In this document: positions 36,060 to 45,540 of the stretch, in pieces
Layout: every line of letters begins with the position of its first letter
Position numbering within the stretch: the first letter of the stretch is position 1
NCBI GenBank assembly: GCA_949752735.1
Contig: OX457036.1
Span: 4,161,624 to 4,225,623, forward strand
DNA from: Lumbricus terrestris
Taxonomy: Eukaryota > Annelida > Clitellata > Crassiclitellata > Lumbricidae
DNA: 64,000 bases
Reading direction: 5' to 3'
Notes under the pieces: generated by a model
Databases searched by the model: none
What the model was told of the DNA's origin: nothing
What the model saw: the letters and a program-made list of their open reading frames with translations, nothing else
Translations under genes and position numbers: made by a program

Positions 36060-37017
36060 AGACACAATCGACAATGTTTCCATTGATGTAAGTGGAATGA
36101 AAAGAACCGAGAACGGTCGATTTGCATTTGAAATGTAATTATTATTGTTTTGATCGGTCGAAGTTGACAAAAGATTTCAATTAAGAGAAGACAGTTGCAT
36201 TCAAGTATGTCCCCAATGGTTTCTCATCCAACCATGCGCATAACAGCGAACTGAACGCATTGCCTTTGTATAAAATACAAAACAATACATGTAGGCTCAG
36301 TAAACGTTGCTCAGAGTCTTATATCTTCAAGATCTTGCTCAAGAGGTGTCTGAATACACATCTTGTCTGTCATTGACACTCTGACCATTTTAATTTTATA
36401 GAAATTAGAATTTCATTGCTTTATAGCAAAATTATTGATCTGACAGATTCCTTATTTAACAATTTGATTGTCATCTTGAATTTGATTGTCATCAGTGACG
36501 TGCAGCTACGTTGACACCCTGTTTATTTTTAAAACAGTAACAACAATGATCATCTATCAATATCAAGGCTATTTGACAACAATTATTTGAGATGAGACTT
36601 AATAAAATCGTGCTTGTTGTTACTTTTTGTTGCGCTACGTTTTTGAATCGTTAAAAAAGGTTGGTGGCCTCAACTAAAAGTGATATAACTTTTGTCCTGT
36701 TTGAAATATTTTTTTATGAAATCTGACCACGATGTGTAAATGTAAATTGTCTATAAGCCTGTAAAATTCCATTTCGAAATTCCTACTTTTGGTCAAGATA
36801 TTGGCCAAAAAGTAGGGTTTTTTTTACCTGCCCTGTACATAGGCCGTGGTCGGCGCCATATAGACCTACACATCGTCTTGTTAATTTTTTTTTGTTTTTC
36901 CCTGTCTGCATGCTATAATGGCTTACAGAGGTTTGGCTCATTCCAGAGGCCCGGCAGGATATATACCTGGCACTGGTATATCTGACTATTATTGTAAACT
37001 GGTACATGATCAGTAAT

Positions 37018-37277
37018 CAGCGGCGCCCGCAGGATTTTTTTCTTGTACGCACAGAAATTTTCCTGATGACCTTTTTTTAGTCATCAGCCAAAAATTTCCA
37101 AAAAACATACCTTTTCCATCCGCCGAAAAAACTGATGACTTTTTTTAGTCATCAGCCAAAATTTTCCCAAAAACATACCTTTTCCATCCGCCGAAAAAAC
37201 TGATGTCCTTTTCTTAGTCATCACGCTGTACGCACTTGCGTACGTCACGTACGTGCGTACATCTGCGGGCGCCGCTG
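37018..37277. mobile_element. hAT-type MITE 2 with perfect 8-bp target duplication
   Basis: Ends CAGCGGCGCCCGCAG and CTGCGGGCGCCGCTG are perfect inverted repeats. TCAGTAAT is duplicated exactly at both sides (37010-37017 and 37278-37285). The 260-bp interior is two and a half copies of a unit with TTTTTTTAGTCATCAGCC and CCTTTTCCATCCGCCG, plus a GTACGTGCGTAC palindrome near the right end. Confidence 0.9.
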
Positions 37278-37689
37278 TCAGTAATAGTAGCATCAGGTAT
37301 TTTATTACACTTTGGTCTTGACCAAAAGACTGAGAAGCGATAATTCCTCAGATATTTCTAACGCTTATATTGGGTTAGTCGGACGCATTAAGAAGTATCT
37401 AACAAGATAATCAAATAAACGAGTGTTCTGCGAAATTTGCGGCTGCTAGAGACTTTTGATTTGACCGCATACGTTAATTGCTGTTTTTGCTTAATTTACC
37501 CAATATTTGTGGGCCGCTTTTGAAGAATACAAGACATGTAATACACAAAGTTGAAAAGTCGTTGATTTGCGTGATGCTGGCGCCATTATAGCTCAACGAT
37601 AAAATTGTGAAACGAAGTCCGTCGTCATTGATATCATTATTGCGTTTCTGCCTCAATGCCGAACATCTTTGAATTTATCTCACAACTCT

Positions 37690-37760
37690 ATTATAATAGG
37701 TCAGAGGTTTCCAACCCGTGGCCCGCCAGGCCTTGGAAATTGGGCCATTGTCTCTCAAGG
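37690..37760 (+). mobile_element. Probable hAT terminus fragment
   Basis: CAGAGGTTTCCAACCCGTGG followed by CCCGCCAGGCC is the CAG-GGTT--AACC-GTGGCCCGC pattern seen at ends of many hAT elements. No opposite end found. Confidence 0.4.
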
Positions 37761-37929
37761 AATTAACAAAATATAAGAAAAAGTTGACATTTTAGGCAGG
37801 ATACGACACATAATTTTCTTCTATAACAAATTATCTTATTTTGACGTTTATAAATAGCATCAAACAAGTTATGATCCGAGTCGCAATCCGTTCCGGATAT
37901 GCCCCACAATTTCTGATGCTACATTAGAA

Positions 37930-38425
37930 TTATTATTTTAAAAGATGCGAGAGCACCAACAACCGCTTCACATGTGTTTTGTCGATTTTAAGAAGGCATT
38001 CGACTGGGTGTCACATGAGCAACTATGGCTGTCGATGGTTTAAATGGGTTATCCACTAAGATCCAGTGCACATCATCAACCTGATAGCGGAACTGTACAG
38101 CAAACAGACGGCAAAGGTAAAAATTGGCGGCATAATGTCGAGAGAGTTCAGAATAAGAAAGGGAGTTAGACAGAGGTGCGGGATTTCACCATCCTTGTTT
38201 AACATACATGTATTATCAGAAATGTCACGAGGAAAGCGCTGAAAGGATACACAGGATGCATTCAAATTGTATGAAGAAGGATAACAAACTTGCGTTATGC
38301 AGATGGCATAGTGTTAATGGCAAGTACAGAATATGAACGGCAGGACTTGGTGTCTCGTTTGGACAGGTAAGGTCGAAAGAAAGGTCTGGCGAACAATATG
38401 GGAAAACAAAGCGTATGGTTTGTAT
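37930..38425 (+). pseudogene. Non-LTR RT fragment (CFDP2-like family), copy 1
   Basis: Conceptual translation across frame changes: CFVDFKKAFDWVSHEQLW, then LIAELYSKQTAKVKIGG, RKGVRQRCGISPSLFNI, and ITNLRYADGIVLMAS. This is RT motif order A (VDFKKAFD), B (KGVRQGC-LSP-LFN) and C (LRYADD, here YADG). The catalytic second Asp is replaced by Gly and several stops are present, so inactive. An almost parallel fragment follows at 38640-39345. Confidence 0.75.
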
Positions 38426-38543
38426 TACCTCAAAATAATTAGGACATAATAATAATTATTATAATTGTCGAAGTAAGGTAAACGACAACATCAACAAGAT
38501 GCAGCTAAGCCGCGGATGCAGTAAATGGCGGCACGAAGCGTTT

Positions 38544-38581
38544 AAACACCTTCAAAATAATAAGCAAAGCTATTATATATA
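38544..38581 (+). promoter_or_regulatory. PSE-TATA module 25
   Basis: Box AAACACCTTC (38544-38553), preceded by GAAGCGTTT, 20 bp, then TATATATA (38574-38581). TATATATATTAGATT is shared with module 27. Two LINE fragments bracket it. Confidence 0.6.
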
Positions 38582-38639
38582 TTAGATTGTTTGCCCAATG
38601 ATCGACTTCGGTTCTCAACCGTATACGTCGTGTAGAAAG

Positions 38640-39345
38640 AAACTTAAGATCATAATAATAAAGAAAGCAAGCGAACGGAACCAGCCTCTTTACCCTTGCT
38701 TCATTGACTTTACTAAAGCCTTTGATATTGAACGACATGAACAACTATGGCTGACCATGCTCGAAATGGGTTTTCCCATCTCATCTAGTTCAGCGATTAA
38801 GGAACTTGTGTACAGTCAACAACAGGCAAAATTCAGGATAGGTGGTCACACTTCGACATGGTTCAAAGTTTAAAAAGGAGTTCGACAAGGTTGCAACCTC
38901 TCCCCATGCTTATTTAGCATTCTATAGTAGAACAAGTAATGCGTAAGTGGGATTTGCGGGGATTTAAGATTGGGGAAACCATCAGCAACCTCAGATACGC
39001 TGATGATATCGTCCTAATGGCCGCAATATAATAGGAAGAACTACATTGCTACAAGAACTCGTGAAACGCATTGAAAGTGCTGCAGGAGAATATGGCATTG
39101 GCAAAAACGAAAGGCATGACAAATACTGAAGAGGTGATCAAGATCTTGGTGAATGCCAAAAGACTAGAACAAGTAAATTCCTTTGTCTACTTAGGGAGTA
39201 TGGTTACTAGAGATGCAAATTGTGTGACTGATGTAAAATCAAGCCTGGCATTCGAAGTGAGGGTTATGACCAAATCGACAAACCTATGGAAGAATAAATC
39301 CATCGGCAACAACACCAAATTACGGTTGATGAAGGCATTGGCGTG
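38640..39345 (+). pseudogene. Non-LTR RT fragment (CFDP2-like family), copy 2
   Basis: CFIDFTKAFDIERHEQLW (38697 on), LVYSQQQAKFRIGG, a stop, KGVRQGCNLSPCLFSI, then ISNLRYADDIVLMAA with an intact YADD, then VNSFVYLGSMVTRDANC and KSIGNNTKLRLMKALAW. This covers palm to thumb of the same family whose C-terminal tails are at 1385 and 8625. Two or more stops and frame breaks disable it. A repeat R-B copy follows at 39445. Confidence 0.8.
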
Positions 39346-39444
39346 GCTAGTATCCTGCTGCGTAACTCTGAGCTGTTCTTGTATTATTAGTAGTGATTTT
39401 CCTTTATTCAAAAACCGGTTGGCAAACTGCAGCAGAGTATCTCG

Positions 39445-39540
39445 CCACTGGTTGTTCTCTGCCAGTAACAGTCCCAAGCCTGGACAAAGGAGGAGGGCGA
39501 CACCAATCATCTTTGATATGGCAGTGTCGTTAAACATGTA
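39445..39540 (+). repeat. Repeat R-B
   Basis: GCCACTGGTTGTTCTCTGCC, AGTAACAGTCCCAAGCCTGG, ACAAAGGAGGAGGGCGAC, ending GGCAGTGTCGTTAAAC. Confidence 0.75.
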
Positions 39541-39732
39541 ACAAGCAAGCAGGCTTTGTTTCTTCAAGTCTTTTTCTGTGGCCGTGGGTGAGCTGGGAGC
39601 GCTTCTGCGTTGGTTCTTGAAGGTGCACTATACAAGTTCATACAGGGAACTAATTAATTATAAGTAGCATTTTGTTAATATCATCTTACTTTAACACTCG
39701 CCTTGGTACGATAAATCATATCAGAGTCTCTT

Positions 39733-39770
39733 GAACACCTTTAAATATCTAGCTTACAACGTTATATATA
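39733..39770 (+). promoter_or_regulatory. PSE-TATA module 26
   Basis: Box GAACACCTTT (39733-39742), 20 bp, then TATATATA (39763-39770). The following ATCGATCGGTGA, CTTCGC and ACTATGTC words are shared with module 27 and end in TTTT (39827-39830), a possible polymerase III terminator about 60 bp after TATA. Confidence 0.6.
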
Positions 39771-39782
39771 ATATTTTGTCAA

Positions 39783-39830
39783 ATCGATCGGTGAATCCAT
39801 AGCTTCGCCATAAGACTATGTCCCAGTTTT
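39783..39830 (+). ncRNA. Candidate small RNA downstream of module 26
   Basis: Inferred transcript: it starts about 20-25 bp after the TATA box near ATCGATCGGTGA and ends at TTTT. Support is the conservation of several words and of the T-run with the duplicate at 40846-40895. No known RNA family recognised. Confidence 0.3.
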
Positions 39831-39929
39831 CCATTATTAATTATACATTAGCTGAGCCGATGTTATACGAATTATTCTGCAGCCTACGTCGAGTTGAATG
39901 TTGGTAATCCCACTGAGATGGAAATCCCA

Positions 39930-40035
39930 ATCCAATTCCCAAACTGCTGGGATTCGGATGGTGCCAGTCCCAAGCGTGGAAAAAGGAGGCGGGAGATGGT
40001 AATCGGTGCTGTCCCACCGACAATGATCTTATGAT
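39930..40035 (+). repeat. Repeat R-B, diverged
   Basis: CAAACTGCTGGGATTCGGAT, GGTGCCAGTCCCAAGCGTGG, AAAAAGGAGGCGGGAGATGG. Confidence 0.6.
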
Positions 40036-40214
40036 CCACGGAGCATTATCTAAAAGACAACTGAAGAAAAATAATTCAAATTTCCACTGGTTCACTTAAC
40101 TACCATGCATCGTCGAGCTTTCTTGGTTGCACTGCTGTCCATCCAGAATGAGTTTTCTTCCAAGTTGCATTTGATACATCTGTCCAATCAAACTTAGTTT
40201 AATAAATTACATCT

Positions 40215-40312
40215 CTCATAATCCTTTTTCTTTGCCGTGGCTGGGCTGGGAGCGAAACTGTGCAGATTTTTTCTTGAAGAGTTCTATTTAAGTCCATTGA
40301 ATGAATGAACTT
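40215..40312 (+). repeat. LINE 3'-tail fragment with AATGAATGAA
   Basis: TTTGCCGTGGCTGGGCTGGG, AGCG, TTCTTGAAGAGTTCTATTTA, CCATTGAATGAATGAAC. Confidence 0.6.
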
Positions 40313-40794
40313 ATTAAATTAATTAATTAATTAAGATGAAAATAAAGCATCACTTGTCATGTGATGAGAAGACTCAGAAGAGAGGATGATAATTATCTGC
40401 ATGGAAATAGTCACGGTGTTGTATATTGCATAGGTCAGAATGATGACGTCGAAGTGGGTGGGGGGGAGATTGGATAAAAGGAGACTAGGTGACATAATAC
40501 AGTAAGACTTAAAATCTTTGGCACAGCTTGAATAAGGGTGACCCCTGAGAAAGAAACATCAGGGAAGACTTATTGTTCGAGTGAAAGACGCATCTCTTGC
40601 TAGGTATCACTGGAGGTCTGTTACAGAAGGCGACATCTGGGGCCGTGTGTGAGTTGGGAACGCTCCTGCGTAGGTTCTTGAAGGTGCGCTATGCAAGTTC
40701 ATACAAAAAGTTAATTAATTATGAGCAGCATTTTGCTAATATCATCTTAGGTTAACGCTCGCCTTGGTACGATAAATCATGGCGAGAGCAACTT

Positions 40795-40832
40795 AAACAC
40801 CTTTAAATATTTAGCTAAAGACGTCATATATA
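40795..40832 (+). promoter_or_regulatory. PSE-TATA module 27
   Basis: Box AAACACCTTT (40795-40804), preceded by GAGAGCAACTT, 20 bp, then CATATATA (40825-40832). ATCGATCGGTGA, CTTCGC and ACTATGTC follow and a TTTT run lies at 40892-40895. Confidence 0.6.
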
Positions 40833-40848
40833 TTAGATTTTTCGTTAT

Positions 40849-40895
40849 ATCGATCGGTGATCGGTACCTTCGCAGTCAAACTATGTCGCACTTTT
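40849..40895 (+). ncRNA. Candidate small RNA downstream of module 27
   Basis: Duplicate of the 39783-39830 candidate, with substitutions between shared words but retained ends (ATCGATCGG and TTTT). Confidence 0.3.
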
Positions 40896-41236
40896 CAAAT
40901 ATTAATACCGTAGCTTATAATTATTTTTGATTTACTTTTCTGCAAATTTTACGCGAGCTTAAAACCTACATTCATCACATCTGACCAATCAAGCATTTGC
41001 GGCTTGAACTATCAAGACTTAGTGTCGACGGCAACGACCTCTGTTGTCATAAGTAAAGTGTCGTTAAACCCGTCCACCCGAATTCCTGAATTTATTGAAA
41101 GAGTCATTGTAAGCCATATGAATGGTGGAAATAGTTCAATACCCGTATGCTCGTTTCAATATGATTCTGAAATTCAAACATATAGCTCATTGAATGCCGA
41201 CAATTTGCATTTGTTTGTTACTTGTAATTATTATGT

Positions 41237-41480
41237 TGGGGGACGAAGTGGTGTGGTGGTGGATTCAGTGTCTTTGGGTACCGAAGGTCATAGGTTCGAA
41301 TCCACCTCAAGCTGCCGCATAAGGGTCTTGACCTTCATTCGCAATTGCTTGTGCGCCTACGGCGGGAAACTCTACTGCAATGCCCGCGCTGTAATCGGGA
41401 GCGCTTCTGAATACATGGGGAATGATATTGCAGATGGCTTGAAGGGGCGCTATAGTAAATGACATAAACGAATAAATAAA
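41237..41480 (+). mobile_element. SINE family 1, diverged full-length copy
   Basis: Starts TGGGGGACGAAGTGGTGTGG, B-box GGTCATAGGTTCGAATCC, 3' part CGGGAGCGCTTCTGAATA and GGCTTGAAGGGGCGCTATAG, ending in ACGAATAAATAAATA. A 22-bp insertion lies in the 3' region. Confidence 0.8.
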
Positions 41481-41613
41481 TAGTTGAAAAATATGTCGTT
41501 TCCAGGATAACTGATTACGCCAAAAACTCACAGAAATTAAGCCATTTAATCTATTCTGATGGCTCAGTTCCTATTTTCCGTTGCACCATTTTGTCAATGA
41601 CACTTAAGTAATT

Positions 41614-41842
41614 GGGGCGCGGTGGCGTAGTAGGTGTGTTCGTCGCCTTGCAGCAGAAGGGTTGCAGTTTCGAGTCCACCTCAATTCGCCGCGTAGGGAC
41701 CTTGGGCAAGTCCTTTACTTGCAATTGCTCAGCGCTTCGGCGTGAAACTCCTATGCAGTGTCCGCTCTATAGTCGGGAGCGCCTGTGAGTAGAGAGCTTG
41801 AAGAGGCGCTATAACAAGTGCACATACAAACAAACAAACAAT
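41614..41842 (+). mobile_element. SINE family 1, best full-length copy
   Basis: GGGGCGCGGTGGCGTAGTAG gives the A-box. GGGTTGCAGTTTCGAGTCC gives the B-box 45 bp downstream. Conserved body CGCAGCG-type words, then GGGAGCGCCTGTGAGTAG, GAGGCGCTATAACAAGTGCA and the tail CATACAAACAAACAAACAA. Internal polymerase III promoter architecture as in tRNA-derived SINEs. No protein. Confidence 0.9.
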
Positions 41843-41935
41843 CATGGATCGTTATTTCCATTTTTAGTTCTGCGATTTGCATTCGAATTTCTTATTTGAA
41901 CATTCACGGCAGCGGCATTTGAAGTTTAACTCTTT

Positions 41936-42008
41936 CCCGCCGGATGGGGTCACCCGTGACCCCATTAACAGGATAGGTATCAAAACAATTCCGGCGAGAA
42001 AGGGTTAA
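41936..42008. mobile_element. Minimal TTAA-flanked element family E (73 bp)
   Basis: TTAACTCTTTCCCGCCGG at the left and CCGGCGAGAAAGGGTTAA at the right are inverted ends with TTAA borders. GGGGTCACCCGTGACCCC forms an inner palindrome. Far too small to code for anything. Confidence 0.75.
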
Positions 42009-42110
42009 CGTCACTGTGTGGTAACAAAGACCATTAGCGACGCCCTCCTCCTTTATCCAGGCTTGGGACTGGCACTGGCAGAGAGCAACCAGTGGCTGAG
42101 TTCACAGGCA
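42008..42110 (-). repeat. Repeat R-B, minus strand
   Basis: Plus-strand CGTCACTGTGTGGTAACAAA, GCCCTCCTCCTTTATCCAGG, CTTGGGACTGGCACTGGCAG. Directly adjoins the TTAA element. Confidence 0.8.
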
Positions 42111-42282
42111 ACGGTTCTGATTCATAAATTACGGTACTGTTTATATTGGCGTACACGTGAATAAACAAACAAGGCGTATTCGTAGTCACACTGCAATTCA
42201 ACGCTGGTTTGGACTAATAATGAGGAACGGTGGTTGCATTGAAAAGATGTTATTTACAATATTATCGACTAAAAGTGTCTCT

Positions 42283-42320
42283 TATATATAGCGTGATGTA
42301 CGAGAGACTTAAAGGTATAT
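42283..42320 (-). promoter_or_regulatory. PSE-TATA module 28
   Basis: Minus strand: box ATATACCTTT (42320-42311), 20 bp, then TATATATA (42290-42283). Confidence 0.5.
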
Positions 42321-42794
42321 AAGACCACACCGGTTTTCTTGTTATAGCTAGCGACATCTTGTGGTTACAATTGCAGCTTATATTTGCTGACTGGTTAGTT
42401 GGTGTTTAGCGACAATGTGTAGTAATATTATTCGTTTTATTGAAAGAATAACCGGTCGACATAACGCAACAGTTAACAAGCACAAAGGAGCAGCGAATAA
42501 AGCCTAGTAAACGTTCTTATATATACAGCATCCGTGTTATGAAGTTTTTATTGTTTTTATTGGTTAGTTCAAATGGATTCGGCCTAGGGCGCAGATTGTA
42601 TTTACCAAGAGAAAAGAGAAAATAAGAGCAAAAGTTATGAAGAACATGATCTTTGTCTTTAACTATAGCTTTGAAGAGGGCAGCATCAGCAGTCTCAGCC
42701 ATGATGTCTGCTTTTGGGGAGTCTAAGGGGAGGAATACAGCTCGTCTGACGCGTCCCAGGAACCTTTCGATGCGGTCGACCTCTCCCGCGCTCA

Positions 42795-43040
42795 GCAGCA
42801 ACCACCATAATAGCAAAGATGAAAGTCGTGACAAAATAATACTGATGAGGTGCTCGAGATTTTGGTAAATACCGAAAGAGTGGAACAAGTAACTTCCTTA
42901 TAGCTAGACTGACAAAGCTATGGAGGAAAAAGTCCATCAGCAACAACACCAAATTGCAGTTAGTGAAGGCATTGGTTTGGCCAGTGACGACGTACGGGTG
43001 CGAGGCTTGGACGCTGAAAATGGAGGAAGAAAAGAGTACT
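42795..43040 (+). pseudogene. Non-LTR RT C-terminal fragment (CFDP2-like family), copy 3
   Basis: EVLEILVNTERVEQVTSL, a deletion, then KSISNNTKLQLVKALVWPVT and TYGCEAWTLKMEEEK. It matches 39120-39340 and extends beyond it with the YG-E-W-L motif of this RT family. A (TA)n run (43038-43082) follows. Confidence 0.75.
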
Positions 43041-43041
43041 A

Positions 43042-43080
<39 letters not shown>

Positions 43081-43132
43081 AATTAATAACGAAATTGTTA
43101 TTATTGTTCAATGCAAAAGAGATTCAGGAATC

Positions 43133-43222
43133 TTGCTCTTAAATGCTGTAATATGCCGAGCAAATTTCTGTCCATGGTAACGGCCTCCGTTGTCATAGAC
43201 CCTGGTCAAATCTGGATCCATC
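43133..43222 (+). repeat. Repeat R-A
   Basis: CTTAAATGCTGTAATATGCC, GAGCAAATTTCTGTCC, ACGGCCTCCGTTGTCATAGA, CCCTGGTCAAATCTGGATCC, ending CATCCAT. Confidence 0.8.
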
Positions 43223-43284
43223 CATATTATTGTTCACGTTTAAAGATCACGATGTGCAATACGATAAAAATTATCGAAGCAAAC

Positions 43285-43322
43285 ATATATAAAAAATCAC
43301 TTACAGCGTTTTAGAGGTAGGC
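43285..43322 (-). promoter_or_regulatory. PSE-TATA module 29
   Basis: Minus strand: box GCCTACCTCT (43322-43313), 20 bp, then TTATATAT (43292-43285). Counterpart of module 18: upstream ATGCAATACT and CGTCAGCTTATTGCTTC are shared. Confidence 0.5.
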
Positions 43323-43438
43323 TTATGTAAATAAAATGCAATACTACTTTTGTTATCTTGCTATATTTCGTACTAAACGTCAGCTTATTGCTTCAAAGCC
43401 GTCATTTAGCAGAAAGCAAGGACCTGCATATTTTGACA

Positions 43439-43545
43439 TTGATGATGATGATGACGACGACGACGACGATGACAATGATCATGATGCTGATCATGATGAT
43501 CAGCATGATGATGAAAATGATGATGGTGGTGATTATGATGATTTC
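43439..43545. repeat. (GATGAT)n/(GACGAC)n repeat
   Basis: Imperfect GAT/GAC trinucleotides with the same flanks as 28051-28185. Confidence 0.85.
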
Positions 43546-43605
43546 TCTGCATGAAGGCAAGCTCATTGGCTTTGTGCACCCGTGGATGAGAGAAGTGAGG
43601 TGGCT

Positions 43606-43700
43606 GGGTGGATGGATCCGATTTGACCAGGGTCTTTGACAACAGAGACCGTGACCCTGGACAGAAATTTGCTCGTCGTATTACAGCACTTAAGAACTGA
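43606..43700 (-). repeat. Repeat R-A inserted in the duplicated block
   Basis: Plus-strand GGATGGATCCGATTTGACCA to ATTACAGCACTTAAG. It splits the sequence GTGAGGTGG / CTTCCCGTTGC that is uninterrupted at about 28244-28264. Confidence 0.8.
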
Positions 43701-43719
43701 TGTGGCTTCCCGTTGCGGT

Positions 43720-43757
43720 CAATATATTAAACAAATAAAAAGTCTATTAAGTTGTTT
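43720..43757 (-). promoter_or_regulatory. PSE-TATA module 30
   Basis: Minus strand: box AAACAACTTA (43757-43748), preceded by GCAAAGTTCGGTTT, 20 bp, then ATATATTG (43727-43720), then ACCGCAA. Counterpart of module 19; the box has lost its CACC core. Confidence 0.45.
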
Positions 43758-43892
43758 AAACCGAACTTTGCAGTAACTAATAAATGTTTGTGCCAGTCTA
43801 TTATATTGACGATCTTTTATATAGTAAAATGTAAATTTGAACGTTTCTATGGTGACCGGTTTACCTTGACCATGCTCAATTCTACTGAATTC

Positions 43893-43993
43893 AATTGCTC
43901 GTGCGCTTCGGCGTAAAACTCCGATGCAGTGTCCGCGCTGTAGTCGGGAGCGCTTCTGAGTAGCAGCTTTAACAGGCGCTATTAGCAAATGCG
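43893..43993 (+). mobile_element. SINE family 1, 3' fragment
   Basis: ATTGCTCGTGCGCTTCGGCG, CTGTAGTCGGGAGCGCTTCT, AACAGGCGCTATTAGC. Confidence 0.75.
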
Positions 43994-44112
43994 GTAAACT
44001 AATTAATAAATTCTTTCCAACAGCTAGTGAACGACGCTAATTTACAGTAGGGGGTTAGGTGCAGTTCGAGGACATTAATGACTCAGTACCTATGACTTTG
44101 TGATCGCAATGA

Positions 44113-44150
44113 TTATTATATGTAGCATCAGATTAAAAATTAAGGTATCT
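44113..44150 (-). promoter_or_regulatory. PSE-TATA module 31
   Basis: Minus strand: box AGATACCTTA (44150-44141), 20 bp, then TATAATAA (44120-44113). Confidence 0.45.
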
Positions 44151-44229
44151 AAGAGTGTATTAATAATAATATAATAGTAACTTTCCTTTACTCAACAATC
44201 CGGTTGATAGACCGCAACCGGTTGCAGTG

Positions 44230-44430
44230 TAAAATATTATTATGCAGTTGAGACAATTTACAGAAAATCAGATTACACAATACGTATATCTAATCTAACT
44301 AACAGAACAGCCAGCCTGCAATACACGGCGCTAATAGCAGCATACAAAGCATGTCCGCTGTTACATGACGCGATCTCGTTACCTGCATGCCAGCGTTTTA
44401 TCCAATGCGCTACCGGGCTCCGACACCGGT
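44230..44430 (-). mobile_element. tRNA-derived SINE family 2
   Basis: Minus strand starts GGAGCCCGGTAGCGCATTGG then ATAAAACGCTGG, an Arg-tRNA-like head. It continues GCGGACATGCTTTG, GCTGCTATTAGCGCC and TGCAGGCTGGCTGTTC. The body matches the plus-strand copy at 45093. The 3' part differs from family 1. Confidence 0.7.
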
Positions 44431-44456
44431 TTGTCATCATTATAGCTAGCAACATC

Positions 44457-44685
44457 TTGTTTGTTTGTAAGTGCACTTGTCACAGCGCCCCTTCAAGCTC
44501 TCCCTACTCAGAGGCGCTCCCGAATGCAGAGCGGACACTGCATCGGAGATTCACGCCGAAGCGCTGAGCAATAATTGCGAGTGAAGGACTTGCCCAAGGT
44601 CCCTACGCGGCGACTTGAGGTGGATTCGAACCTCGAACATTCCGGCTTCAAGGCAACGACGCCTCCACTACACCCCCGCGCCCCA
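44457..44685 (-). mobile_element. SINE family 1, full length
   Basis: Plus-strand TTGTTTGTAAGTGCACTTGT to CACCCCCGCGCCCCA. Complete head, B-box (GGTTCGAATCC form on the minus strand) and tail. Confidence 0.85.
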
Positions 44686-44689
44686 CATA

Positions 44690-45090
44690 GCAGTTTATAT
44701 TTCGGTTTTTTAATGACAATGTATGATAGCAAAGACAGACAGTGGCGCCCTCCTCTACTCTCCAGGTTTTACTGGCAAATGGGGGACGAATGGAGTCTGA
44801 GTCGATTTTAAACTTAACCAAGTTGTCGTCTAATTTCGTTCATTAGGAGTTTAACGCATCGCTGGAAGTGGTTTGAGAAAGTAGTCAGGTCTGTACAGTT
44901 TGTGGTCATAGTAAACTAACAGCGTTTCATAACATGCTCAAAATGAATGCTGGGTCTCAGACCCGGACAGACCCGACTCACGTTCAATCCTGGTTTAACG
45001 ACACTGAGTGATAATACTACACTGTGCATCTCTAGTCCTTCGTGTGTTGGAACCTCAATCTGTCAGCGTCTCTTTTTCAGTTCGATGATG
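44690..45090. other. Interval without recognisable gene
   Basis: Contains a minus-strand word GTCGTTAAACCAGG (near 44995) typical of R-B/R-C repeat ends. Nothing else recognised. Confidence 0.35.
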
Positions 45091-45092
45091 GG

Positions 45093-45300
45093 GGGGGGCC
45101 TGTAGCGCAATGGACAACACGCTGGCGTATAGAGCGCGAAAGGTTGTGAGTTCGAGCCACCGTTGGGCGGACATGCTTTGCAGGTTGCTATTAGCGCCTA
45201 TTGTTGCAGGCTGTCTGTTCAGTTAGTATAGTTAACATTTGCGTATTCTTTGATCCCCGTTCTTGTGAATTGCTTAAACTGCATTATTGTACAATGTACA
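45093..45300 (+). mobile_element. tRNA-derived SINE family 2, plus-strand copy
   Basis: GGGGCCTGTAGCGCAATGGA, CAACACGCTGG, then B-box GGTTGTGAGTTCGAGCC. Body CGGACATGCTTTGCAGG, GCTATTAGCGCC, GCAGGCTGTCTGTTCAG. The anticodon arm is degenerate, so it is not a working tRNA gene. Confidence 0.75.
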
Positions 45301-45454
45301 CTGTAACCTGTTGCGTTCTGTCAACTGAATTGTGGAATAAACGAAAATTATTATTACCATCCATCAGGAATTATAGTCTCCCGTTGGTGATAAGCCTGTT
45401 CCCTAGTGTTGACTCATCGGTGTTTTACAACAGGCTAATTAAAACCATTTATTC

Positions 45455-45540
45455 TATCGCCGTTGTTCGACTGGGAGCACCTCTGAGCGGGATTCTTGAT
45501 GGGGTTAAATATATATTATTGAAATAAATAAATAAGTGAA
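45455..45540 (+). repeat. LINE 3' tail
   Basis: GACTGGGAGCACCTCTGAGC, TTCTTGATGGGGTTAAATAT, then AAATAAATAAATAAGTG. Confidence 0.6.

Larger units (their letters stand above)
39575..39835 (+). repeat. Tandem duplication unit 1 (with 40640-40900)
   Basis: Begins with a LINE 3'-tail word (GAGCTGGGAGCGCTTCTGCG), passes through TTAATTATAAGTAGCATTTT and CTCGCCTTGGTACGATAAAT, and includes module 26 and its presumed transcript. The second copy 1.06 kb downstream has the same order. Confidence 0.8.
40640..40900 (+). repeat. Tandem duplication unit 2 (with 39575-39835)
   Basis: Same order of words as unit 1, including GAGTTGGGAACGCTCCTGCG, the GCCTTGGTACGATAAATCAT segment and module 27. Confidence 0.8.

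Noticed and set aside
36342..36351. Minus-strand AGACACCTCT as a further promoter module
   Set aside because: The TATA position holds TAAGACTC and the region translates on the plus strand as a LINE-like KILLKRCLNTHL end.
45093..45165. Functional tRNA gene
   Set aside because: A- and B-boxes are present but the anticodon stem and acceptor do not pair and a second copy with the same body exists, so a SINE.
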